Assembly: GCA_046350295.1 (NCBI GenBank)
Contig: JAXMAR010000007.1
Span: forward strand, 62,001 to 126,000
DNA: 64,000 nucleotides
Reading direction: 5' to 3'
Source: JAXMAR01 sp046350295
Lineage (GTDB): Bacteria; Planctomycetota; Planctomycetia; Gemmatales; Gemmataceae
Made by a program: the position numbers and the translations under genes. This document shows positions 27,136 through 35,620 of this stretch, one piece after another. The notes beneath the pieces were generated by a model. That model ran no database searches. It saw only the letters and a list, made by a program, of their open reading frames with translations, and was not told the origin of the DNA. Every line of letters starts with the position of its first letter. Positions within the stretch are counted from its first letter, which is position 1.

Positions 27136-28064
27136 CTACCCCGCTATCACCCCCGCCGTCTCCCGTATCGTCGCCGGCGTCGTCCGGCAGCAGCCGCCGA
27201 TCCAGCCCGCCCCGGCGTCGAGCCAGCGGCGCACGCCTTCGCTCCAGGCGAAGCCGCGCTCGCCCCGCGTCCATTCGCCCGTGCCCGCGTTCCAGCCTTC
27301 GCCGCTGTTGGGATAGGCGAGCAGCGTCTTGCGTGTCGCCTCCGCCCCGCGCTGCAGCAGGCCCTCGACATGCCACGGCGCCGTGCAGTTGACGCCGACC
27401 GCCACGATCGCCGCCGCCTGGTCGGCGAGCCGGACGGCTTCCACGAACGTCTCCCCGTGGCAGAGCCGCTCGTCATCCCGGCAGCTGAAGCTGAGCCACG
27501 CCGGCCGACCATATTCCTCCAGCAACCGCGCCAGCGCCTCAGCCTCGTCCAGACAGGGAACGGTCTCGCAGGCGATCAGATCCGGCTCGGCCTCGAGCAG
27601 CGCCTCGAGACGGGGACGATGCCAGTCGATGAGTTGACGCCGCGACAGGCCATAGTCGCCGCGATACTCAGAGCCGTCGTGCAGCGCGACGCGCCGTAGC
27701 AACCCACCGAAGCGGCGACGTGTAGAGAGGCGGCGCTGTCCCGCTCGTGGAAAAATCAATATGCGGCGCGAGCCAGTTGCACGCTCAGCATCAGGTGCGC
27801 CGCCCGCGCGTTGTCCAGTCCGGGGCGCGCTCGGAAACCCCGGAAAGCTTCAAGCCTGGTACCGCGCCGGTGGCGACTCCCGCGCCAAGCGCGGAAGTAA
27901 TCGAGATGAACCTGGCGGATCGCGCCGCCGGATTCTCCAGCAGAAGCTTCGCGGACCAGAGCGGGTCGCGCAGGTCGGCCCCGCCGCCCAGCCTTTGTGG
28001 CGAGGCCGCCGTCGAGGACGAGCGCGCGGGAAACGTTCCAACTGGACGCATGCCGTTGCTCCAA
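27136..28064 (-). pseudogene. mmuM: Homocysteine S-methyltransferase pseudogene, several frameshifts
   Basis: The C-terminal 170 residues are intact in one frame (ALHDGSEYRGDYGLS, IACETVP, VGVNC, GGCCRTTP with the zinc cysteines). The N-terminal third jumps between frames: LVLDGGLAT (about 28022-27996), then DLRDPLWSAKLLLENPAA in a second frame (27976-27923), IRQVHLDYFRA back in the first (27920-27888), GAGVATGAVPG in the second (from 27886), then the third frame from about 27759. At least five small indels are needed. The total length is normal for the family, so the gene decayed by indels rather than deletion, unless these are assembly errors. Confidence 0.8.
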
Positions 28065-28071
28065 ATAAGAT
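28043..28071 (+). promoter_or_regulatory. Weak candidate promoter of a possible small RNA
   Basis: TGGACG (28043-28048), 17 nt, TAAGAT (28066-28071). It points at the terminator at 28139 with no ORF between, on the strand opposite the mmuM remnant. Confidence 0.25.
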
Positions 28072-28077
28072 GCCCGT

Positions 28078-28165
28078 GTCGATTCCGCGAGGACACCGCC
28101 ACCTATCGGGCCGGGCCTCCGTGATTCCTCGTTCGTCGCCTGCCCGGCGCCGGGCAGGTTTTTTT
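28078..28165 (+). ncRNA. Possible small RNA (about 88 nt)
   Basis: Bounded by the weak promoter and a strong intrinsic terminator, with no coding potential. A GTGTC/GACAC hairpin (28076-28080 with 28092-28096) lies near the 5' end. No known RNA family was recognised. The alternative is a terminator that simply blocks antisense transcription into the mmuM region. Confidence 0.25.
28139..28165 (+). terminator. Strong intrinsic terminator
   Basis: A perfect 10-bp stem CCTGCCCGGC with its complement (28139-28158) is followed by seven T (28159-28165). There is no T-run on the other strand, so it acts on plus-strand transcripts, although no plus-strand gene ends nearby except the GAF gene 1 kb upstream. 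Confidence 0.75.
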
Positions 28166-28197
28166 GTTGCTTCTTCCCACCCGCCGCGGTTGGTCCT

Positions 28198-28266
28198 GTA
28201 GCTGAAGTCGTGAGACTTCAGCGATTTGGGAGAGCGCCCTCCCCGAAGGCTCACGACTTCGGCTAC
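28198..28266. repeat. 17-bp inverted repeat upstream of mqnA
   Basis: GTAGCTGAAGTCGTGAG (28198-28214) pairs with CTCACGACTTCGGCTAC (28250-28266) at 16 of 17 positions around a 35-nt loop, which itself has a CTTCAGC/GCTGAAG pairing option with the left arm. It ends 51 bases before mqnA. Confidence 0.7.
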
Positions 28267-28317
28267 TCATACAATCATTGAAGTGCACGGACGTTCTTCT
28301 GGATACGGAGAATCGCA

Positions 28318-29124
28318 GTGACCATCCGCATCGGCGCTGTCAGCTACCTGAACACCAAGCCCCTCATCCACGATCTCGAAACGCTGGCTCCGCAGGCCGA
28401 GCTGATCCTCGACTACCCGAGCCGGCTGGCCGATCGTTTGGCCGAGGGGGACCTCGATGTCGCCCTCATTCCGATTGTCGAGTATTTCCGCTCGGGCGAA
28501 TACAGCCTCGTGCCGGGCATCAGCATCGCCAGCCATGGGCCGGTGTTGAGCGTCACGCTTTTCAGCAAGGTCCCCTGGCAATCGATTCGCCGTCTCGCGC
28601 TCGATGAAGGCTCGCGCACCAGCGCCGCGCTGAGCCAGGTCATTCTGCGGCAGCGGTACGGCGTCCAGCCGCAGCTTCTACCGCTTCCCTTCGATGTGCG
28701 GCCTGAAGACATTGACGCCGACGCCGTCCTCCTCATCGGCGACCGCGCCATGCGCGCTTGCCTGCCCGGTTTCGCCCACGCCTACGACCTCGGCCAGGAA
28801 TGGAATGAGTGGACCGGCCTTCCCTTCGTTTACGCCGCCTGGGCCGTGCGCCCCGGCGTCGACCTCGGCCCCGTCGAAGAGGCTCTGCACAAGGCGAAGG
28901 AGCGCGGCCAGGCGAATGCCGGCCCCATCGCGGCCCGCGAGGCCAGGCTGCTCGGGCTCGACGCCGGCCTGTGCCGGCGCTATCTGACCAACATCATCCG
29001 CTTCGATCTCGGCCCGGCCGAGCTGGCCGGCATGCGGCATTTTCAGGCGCTGGCAGGCGAGCTCGGCCTGGCAAAACAAGGCGTCCCGATTCGCATGTAC
29101 CGGGCGCTCGCGGAGGTCGGCTGA
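28318..29124 (+). CDS. mqnA: Chorismate dehydratase (futalosine menaquinone pathway)
   Basis: 268 residues from GTG 28318, with GGAG (28307-28310) in front. The N-terminus IRIGAVSYLNTKPL is the MqnA signature, followed by DYPSRLADRLAEGDLDVALIPIVEY and a periplasmic-binding-like second lobe (DEGSRTSAALSQ; AVLLIGDRAM). It converts chorismate to 3-[(1-carboxyvinyl)oxy]benzoate, the first step of the futalosine route. The stop overlaps the start of a TPR lipoprotein by one base (TGATG), and mqnC follows, so the three genes form a coupled operon. Confidence 0.95.
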   Translation: MTIRIGAVSYLNTKPLIHDLETLAPQAELILDYPSRLADRLAEGDLDVALIPIVEYFRSGEYSLVPGISIASHGPVLSVTLFSKVPWQSIRRLALDEGSRTSAALSQVILRQRYGVQPQLLPLPFDVRPEDIDADAVLLIGDRAMRACLPGFAHAYDLGQEWNEWTGLPFVYAAWAVRPGVDLGPVEEALHKAKERGQANAGPIAAREARLLGLDAGLCRRYLTNIIRFDLGPAELAGMRHFQALAGELGLAKQGVPIRMYRALAEVG

Positions 29125-29650
29125 TGGCTCGCGTGTTACTCCTGCTGCCTTTCTGTACGCTTCTCGGCTGCAATACGGAGAACCGCGGCGACAAGGATAA
29201 AGGCAAGCTGCCCAGGGAGGAGGCGGCGCGGCGGGCTTCGGCCGAGGTCGCCACGGCGATCGACCTGACCAAGATGAACGACTGGGACGGCGCCGCCAAG
29301 CATTGCTCCGCGGCCCTCGAGCTGGATGCGGACAACACCAGCGCATGGTGGGTGCGCGGCCTGGCCCACCTGAAAAAGAAGGACTTCGACAAGGCCATCG
29401 CCGACTGCTCCGAGGCGATCAAGCGCGACCCCGGTATGCCTGCCGCCCACCGCGAGCGGGGCAAAGCCTATTCCCTCAGCGGCGACCAGGCCAGGGCGAT
29501 CGCCGATTTCGATGTCTACATCCGCCTCCGGCCGGACGATTCGGAAGGCTACGAGGCGAGGGCCCTGGCCCGCAATCGCGCCAAAGATGCGGCGGGGACA
29601 TCCGCCGACCTGCTCAAAGCCAAGGAATTGCGAGCCAAAGCAAAACGACC

Positions 29651-29654
<4 letters not shown>
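29124..29654 (+). CDS. TPR lipoprotein between mqnA and mqnC
   Basis: 176 residues. A lipoprotein signal (LLLLPFCTLLGC, Cys15) is followed by about three TPR units (AIDLTKMNDWDGAAKHCSAAL, HLKKKDFDKAIADCSEAI, AYSLSGDQARAIADFDVYI). It would be anchored on the outer face of a membrane. It overlaps mqnA by one base and mqnC by four (ATGA 29651-29654), so it is translated with both. No link between such a protein and menaquinone synthesis is known to me. Confidence 0.88.
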
Positions 29655-30733
<1,079 letters not shown>

Positions 30734-30751
30734 AGCGACTCCGGCTTTGAA

Positions 30752-31411
30752 TCAATCGACGGGCATGACCTCGAAGGTGCTGCCGTTGAAGGGCAGGAAC
30801 ACGATCCTCACCGCTTGATCGCCGACGTTGAAACCGACGACAGCGAGGTTTTTCTCCCCCTTCCACGCCTTGGCGCCGGCCACCGCCCCGAGGCTCGCCT
30901 TGACCTGATCGTAGAGGGCGTTGCGCTCGGCGTCGGTGCTGATGATGTTGAGGTCGTTGCGCGTGAAGGCGCCGGAGGCCGGGCCGAGCGCGGCTTCGAT
31001 TTCCTTGAGCGGCATGCCCGGGCGGGCCTTCTTCACCTTGTCGAGCGTGAGCGTCTCGGTGTCGGCGGGTCCAGGGTCTTTCTTCGGGGGCGGCTCGTTT
31101 CCGCCGCGCGCGCTGATGAGGAAGAAGACGCCGACGCCGCCCCCGGCCAGGACGAGCAAGAGGATCACGATTAGCAAGCCGCGGCCGCCGTCTTGCTTGG
31201 TTTTCTTCGTTCTGCGGCTGGGCCGGTCGTCATCGTCGGCGGCATCGCGCGACGTAGTCTGGCGCGGTAAGGGGCCCGAGTCGGTGAGAGGCCTCAACGT
31301 CTCGGCGACGGTGAGGAGCGTTTTACACTTGGGACAGTTGATCCGCTTGCCGACATAGTCGTCGCGGACCTTCAGCCTCTTGCCGCAGACGCACAGGACG
31401 GAGACAGCCAT
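30752..31411 (-). CDS. Zinc-ribbon, single-pass membrane protein
   Basis: 219 residues from the ATG at 31411 (MAVSVLCVCGKRLKVRDDY). Zinc ribbon with CVCGK and CPKC, an acidic/basic linker, one transmembrane helix (about 78-100, LLIVILLLVLAGGGVGVFFLI) and an outer domain of 110 residues (LTLDKVKKARPGMPLKEIEAALGPAS ...) that resembles a BamE/SmpA-like fold in its first part (inference). The architecture is the same as that of the proteins at 20548 and 22256, with a different C-terminal domain. Convergent with mqnC. Confidence 0.7.
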   Translation of the reverse strand: MAVSVLCVCGKRLKVRDDYVGKRINCPKCKTLLTVAETLRPLTDSGPLPRQTTSRDAADDDDRPSRRTKKTKQDGGRGLLIVILLLVLAGGGVGVFFLISARGGNEPPPKKDPGPADTETLTLDKVKKARPGMPLKEIEAALGPASGAFTRNDLNIISTDAERNALYDQVKASLGAVAGAKAWKGEKNLAVVGFNVGDQAVRIVFLPFNGSTFEVMPVD

Positions 31412-31762
31412 AGGTGCGAGCCCTGTTACCGATGGCGGGAGCGTTATGCTTCCCGTGCCGGAACGCTGGGGGACGCTGTTGCAAGACGGGCGCCCCCTTT
31501 TTGCCGGCGACAAGGGGACCGGCCCGGTTTTGAAACAGCTACTACAGGAAAGACGGCATTAGAGCATAGAAAGACCGCTTTTTCCAGACACCGCGTCCCG
31601 GCGCGAGTTTTCCGCGAGGGCTGGCGTAACGGGCGCCGAGGCAGGGCGCCGTAAGAGAGAAATTCCGTCGCACTTTGCCTCGTCCATCGCTAATTTGCGA
31701 GTAGCTCCATCTCGGTGTACATGACCTGGCCGCGTCGCGAAAAGGTTTTTCAGGAGGGATCT
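31412..31762. other. 350-bp divergent intergenic region
   Basis: No gene is seen. It separates the divergent zinc-ribbon membrane gene and the orthocaspase gene and should hold both promoters. The best plus-strand match, TTGCGA (31695) with TACATG 17 bases on, is poor. Confidence 0.4.
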
Positions 31763-33943
31763 ATGGCCCGCTTCGTTCTCAGGCTTTCGCTGGCCCTCGC
31801 GCTGCTTGCCGTCGGCACGCCCGACAGCACGGCGCAGCCCAATCTGTTCATGCTCTCGGTCGGCGTCGATTCCTACCAGGCGCCCACGAACAAGCTGATG
31901 GGCTGCGTCAACGACGCGACCGGCCTGGCCAAGATTTTCGGCGAGCAGACGGGGAAGAACTTCAGCCGGGTCGAGGTCAAGCTGCTGGCGGACGCTCAGG
32001 CGCGGCTGGCGCCGATCGCGGCGGAGATGCGAGCGCTCGAAGGCAAGGGTGGCGCCGGCGATTGGTGTGTCCTGGTGCTGAGCGGCCACGGCGGCATCGA
32101 GCGCGACAAGTGGGGCTTCCTCACGCAGGACAACAAGATGCTGACTGACGACGCGATCCTCGGCATGGCCGACCGCGCCGCGGCGGCGGGAAAAACGGTG
32201 CTGATCATCATCGACGCCTGCCACGCCGGCCACCTGCGCTACGCGGCGGGGCCGGTGCTCAATCGCCACGCCGAGGCGGGCAAAGGGGGGATCGTGCTGA
32301 TGGTGTCGAGCATGCCTGACCAGCTGAGCGCGGCGCTGACCGCCTTCAGCGCGTTCGCGCAGGCGGTGGAGCGCGGACTCAAGGGGAACGCGGACTTCGA
32401 CGGCGACGGCGCCGTCTCCCTCAAGGAGCTGCGCCGCTTCACGTACAACGAGGTTTACGAGCTGCAGCGAAGGAAGCGTCTTTTCCCCGGCCTCGGCGTC
32501 CGTGCCCAGGACTGCGCCATCGACGCTTCCCTATCGATTCCCGAGACGCTGCCCCTCGTCCGCGCCAAGCGGCCCGCGGCGCCTCCGGCCGTCGACGACG
32601 GTCCGGTCGTCAGCATGCCCGGTCTCGTCGGCCGCGAATGGCGAGTCAACCTGCCTGCCACGAAATTCGCCCCGCCGACCATCTTCCAGCTCAAGCTGGA
32701 GCCGAGCGGCGTCTACCGGGCGGCCGTGAAGGAAGGACTGCGTCCGGCCAGCATGAGCGACGGCACGTATCGCATCCATGCCAAGGCGATCGAGCTGATC
32801 CACCATCAAGGGACGGATCGGCTCCAGATCGTGTCCCTGGCGCCGGACAACTTCCATTTCCGTTTTCAGGACCGGGAGTTCATTGCCGTCACCGATCCCG
32901 CGCTGGCGGCGGCAATCGTCGTCGACACCTCAGGGCGGCTGTCGCCGGAGGACCCGCGCGATCGGGTCCGCAGGGGCGCCCCGCATAAGGTTCACGTGGT
33001 CAAGCTCGACGCGGGGGTCAATTACGTCATCGACCTGGAAAGTTCCGAGTTCGACTCCTATCTGCGTCTGGAAGACGCGGCCGGGAACCAGTTGGCGGAG
33101 GACGACGATTCCGGCGGCGAGCGCAACGCCCGCATCCGCTTCACGCCGCGCGCCGCGGGCGAGTACCGCGTGATCGCGACGGCCTACAGCGGCGAGGGCA
33201 TCTATCATCTGCGCATTCAGCGCAGCGGCGGACCGCGGGCGCCGGACCGCACGCTCGCCGCGGATACGCTTCTCAACGTGAACGACGAGTTGAAGGCGGG
33301 GGACCCCATGGATAGCGTCCGTACCGGCTCGTTCGCGCGCTCCTACAAGGCGAAGCTGAAACGGGGCGTCACGTATCGGATCGATCTGACGAGCACCGAC
33401 TTCGACACCTACCTGCGCGTCGAGGATGAGGCGGGTAAGCAACTGGCGGAGGACGACGACGGCGGCGACAACACCAACGCCCGCCTCGACTTCACCGCCC
33501 CGCACGACGGCGTCTATCGCCTCATCGCCACGTCCTTTCGCAATGCCACGGGTCGCTTTCATCTGACGGTCAAGGGCCCGGGAACGGCGCCGAGCGGCGG
33601 CGGGACGGCGCTGGCGCTGAAAGGGGGCGCGGGCCGCGTCGCCGACAGCCTGGCCGCGACCGACAAGCTCGACCGCGTTCGCAAGGGCTCGCGCGCGAAG
33701 GTGTACTTGCTGCAGCTCGAAGCAGGCGCCACCTACACCATTAACCTCAAGAGCGGCGACTTCGACGCCTACCTCCGTCTGGAAGACGCGACCGGCCGAG
33801 AGTTGGCCCACGACGACGACGGCGGCGGCGGCCACGACGCGCGCCTTGTCTTCGCCCCAACGGCAACAGCGACGTATCGCCTCATCGTCACCAGCTTCAA
33901 CGACGCCGAGACTGGGGCGTTCACGCTGACGATCGAACGCTAG
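31763..33943 (+). CDS. Secreted caspase-like peptidase (C14) with three PPC domains
   Basis: 726 residues from ATG 31763, with AGGAGG six bases upstream. Signal peptide about 1-26. The caspase fold is at 28-240 with the catalytic His109 (LSGHGG) and Cys153 (IIDACHAG), so both residues of the dyad are present. An EF-hand-like loop (DFDGDGAVSLKEL, about 212-224) follows. After a linker domain (about 290-390) three PPC-type beta repeats occur at about 395-490, 510-610 and 630-726, each ending a Ca-binding-like DSYLRLED.. EDDD pattern. Caspase-like proteases usually cleave after basic residues when of the orthocaspase class. Secretion plus PPC suggests an outer-surface protease. Confidence 0.9.
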   Translation: MARFVLRLSLALALLAVGTPDSTAQPNLFMLSVGVDSYQAPTNKLMGCVNDATGLAKIFGEQTGKNFSRVEVKLLADAQARLAPIAAEMRALEGKGGAGDWCVLVLSGHGGIERDKWGFLTQDNKMLTDDAILGMADRAAAAGKTVLIIIDACHAGHLRYAAGPVLNRHAEAGKGGIVLMVSSMPDQLSAALTAFSAFAQAVERGLKGNADFDGDGAVSLKELRRFTYNEVYELQRRKRLFPGLGVRAQDCAIDASLSIPETLPLVRAKRPAAPPAVDDGPVVSMPGLVGREWRVNLPATKFAPPTIFQLKLEPSGVYRAAVKEGLRPASMSDGTYRIHAKAIELIHHQGTDRLQIVSLAPDNFHFRFQDREFIAVTDPALAAAIVVDTSGRLSPEDPRDRVRRGAPHKVHVVKLDAGVNYVIDLESSEFDSYLRLEDAAGNQLAEDDDSGGERNARIRFTPRAAGEYRVIATAYSGEGIYHLRIQRSGGPRAPDRTLAADTLLNVNDELKAGDPMDSVRTGSFARSYKAKLKRGVTYRIDLTSTDFDTYLRVEDEAGKQLAEDDDGGDNTNARLDFTAPHDGVYRLIATSFRNATGRFHLTVKGPGTAPSGGGTALALKGGAGRVADSLAATDKLDRVRKGSRAKVYLLQLEAGATYTINLKSGDFDAYLRLEDATGRELAHDDDGGGGHDARLVFAPTATATYRLIVTSFNDAETGAFTLTIER

Positions 33944-33960
33944 GTCAGCGCACGAGATGG

Positions 33961-34050
33961 AGTAGGTCCGGCGAGCCGAGCCGGACCTGGCGTGAATACG
34001 CGCGAAACCGTCGCTTCTCCGTCCGCCCCGCTCGGCTCGCGGGGCCTACT
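33961..34050. repeat. Pair of inverted hairpins between convergent genes
   Basis: Hairpin one has the stem AGGTCCGGC/GCCGGACCT (33964-33988); hairpin two has GCCCCGC/GCGGGGC (34025-34045). Their 7-nt loops, GAGCCGA and TCGGCTC, are perfectly complementary, and the whole units are inverted copies of one AGTAGG-beginning repeat. The second unit reaches into the end of the rraA-like gene. Confidence 0.7.
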
Positions 34051-34771
34051 GGCTTGCCTCTTTCTTGAGCCGCGCCGCCAGCGCGTCGATCCGCTCCTTG
34101 CACGCCTTGCGCGCGTCGTTGAAGCCCTTTGGCGTCACGCTTCCGCCTTTCAAGTAATCGAGCACGATCGACTCCGCCGCGGCCAGTTCCGGGCAGGCGT
34201 CGGCGACGACGCCGGCAAGCTCGGCCGGGATGCGGCAAACGCCGTTGCGGTCGCCGTGCAGCAGGTCGCCTTGCTGCACCATGAGACCGCCGACGTGGAC
34301 GGGGATGCCGATGCTGACGAAGTGGCAGTAGCCGTGCGCCGGGTTGACGCCGGAGGCGAAGCAGGGGAACGCGAGCCCTTCGACCTGGTCGAGGTCGCGC
34401 GCCGCGCCGCTGGTGATGAGGCCGGCGGCGCCGAAGGTCTTGTACGTCGTACACATCACTTCGCCGAAGGTGGCCGACATCACGGGATTGTCGAGGTCCT
34501 GAAAGACGACGACGGGCGGCCCGGGGATTTTCGCGAACGCCTCGATCTGCTCTCCGAGGCCCGCGTAGACGTTGCCCGCGGCCGGGGGCGCGGCGGAGCG
34601 GAACGTGGCAGTGGCGGCATAGCCGACCATCGGCGGCAGCTTGGGATAGCACGCCTGGATGCGGCTATCCATGTAAAACGCGGTGCGGGAGCAGAGGTCG
34701 AACAGCTCGACGACGTTGCAGATCGTCGGCGTGTCGAACTGGCGGAGGCGGTCGAGTATGGCTCGTGTCAT
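34046..34771 (-). CDS. RraA-family protein
   Basis: 241 residues from the ATG at 34771 (MTRAILDRLRQFDTPTICNV). The RraA/HMG-aldolase fold shows VVVFQDLDNP, AAGLITSGAARDLDQV and FASGVNPAHGY. The family includes 4-hydroxy-4-methyl-2-oxoglutarate aldolases and RNase E inhibitor RraA; the metal-binding GxxR-D motif fits SGAARDLD, so an aldolase or dehydratase of small keto acids is more likely than RNase control (inference). Single gene, convergent with the orthocaspase. Confidence 0.85.
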   Translation of the reverse strand: MTRAILDRLRQFDTPTICNVVELFDLCSRTAFYMDSRIQACYPKLPPMVGYAATATFRSAAPPAAGNVYAGLGEQIEAFAKIPGPPVVVFQDLDNPVMSATFGEVMCTTYKTFGAAGLITSGAARDLDQVEGLAFPCFASGVNPAHGYCHFVSIGIPVHVGGLMVQQGDLLHGDRNGVCRIPAELAGVVADACPELAAAESIVLDYLKGGSVTPKGFNDARKACKERIDALAARLKKEASQ

Positions 34772-34833
34772 AAGAACATCCTGACCAGAACGAAAGCGCA
34801 AGGCCGCGAAGGCACAACTTCAGAGCGGAAAGA

Positions 34834-35517
34834 TCAGTTTTTCTTCGTCTTCGCCTCTTGCAAGCGCTGAACGAAAGCTCTGTGCTCCTCGGAATCCAGC
34901 CCCTTTTGCAAGACGGCGAGAACCTGAACCATGTCGCGTTTCAAGAACGCCGCGCCGTCCAGCCACAGTCCGGGGAAGATGCGCGAGCGATGGACGCCGT
35001 CATGGCCCGGCGCCAGCAGACGATACTTGCCGTCTTCGAGGATATGCCAGCGGATTTCTCGCTCGGTCGTCAGGATAGCGAGGTATTCCGGAATGCCGGC
35101 TTCCTCGTAGAGGTCCTTCTTCTGGTGCAAGTCGTAGACGACGCTGGAGCGACATACCTCCGCGAAGAACTCGGGGATGCCGGCGAGCAGGCTGTCTTTC
35201 TCATAGGAGCGGCCGCCATATTCCGGGAGAATGCGGAGATTCACGTCCGACTGGGGAAGATCGTCCAGGAGAAAACAACTTACATCGTGGCCACTAGCGC
35301 AGCCGGGCGTGTAGACCCTGTAATGCCCCGCCCAGAGTCCAATGTCCGATTCACTTTCGCCGTGCTCGATGGAAGTGGGGGGCGGCATGAAAACCAGTCC
35401 TCCGATCAATTCGGCCAGCTTGATTTCCGGATGCATGTCCCAGATGCGGATGAACTCTTCCCGGGTTAGGTTGTCGCCGTGGGCGAGCGTTGGAATCTCT
35501 TGCTCGGCAATAGACAT
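34834..35517 (-). CDS. Uma2-family (DUF820) putative endonuclease
   Basis: 227 residues. The Uma2 pattern runs through the gene: GGLVFMPPPTSIEHGESESDIGLW near the start, then DVNLRILPEYGGRS and FFAEVCRSSVVYDLHQKKDLYEEAGIPEYLAI, the last matching the restriction-like EV(x)SxS..YD...K core. Uma2 proteins expand in planctomycetes and cyanobacteria; function unknown. The ATG at 35517 has GAGGGAGGAACC in front. Confidence 0.9.
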   Translation of the reverse strand: MSIAEQEIPTLAHGDNLTREEFIRIWDMHPEIKLAELIGGLVFMPPPTSIEHGESESDIGLWAGHYRVYTPGCASGHDVSCFLLDDLPQSDVNLRILPEYGGRSYEKDSLLAGIPEFFAEVCRSSVVYDLHQKKDLYEEAGIPEYLAILTTEREIRWHILEDGKYRLLAPGHDGVHRSRIFPGLWLDGAAFLKRDMVQVLAVLQKGLDSEEHRAFVQRLQEAKTKKN

Positions 35518-35620
35518 GATGGTTCCTCCCTCTTGATTCTACGCCCCGCTGGAAACGACGCCTCCTCGCTTGCCATGGCTCCAAAGGCCTTCGGCCTGTC
35601 GAACTCGCGGAGCGAGTCGA

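Noticed and set aside
28078..28165. tRNA, SRP RNA or SAH riboswitch
   Set aside because: No TTCGA T-arm with acceptor stem, no SRP core motif and no riboswitch consensus could be matched.
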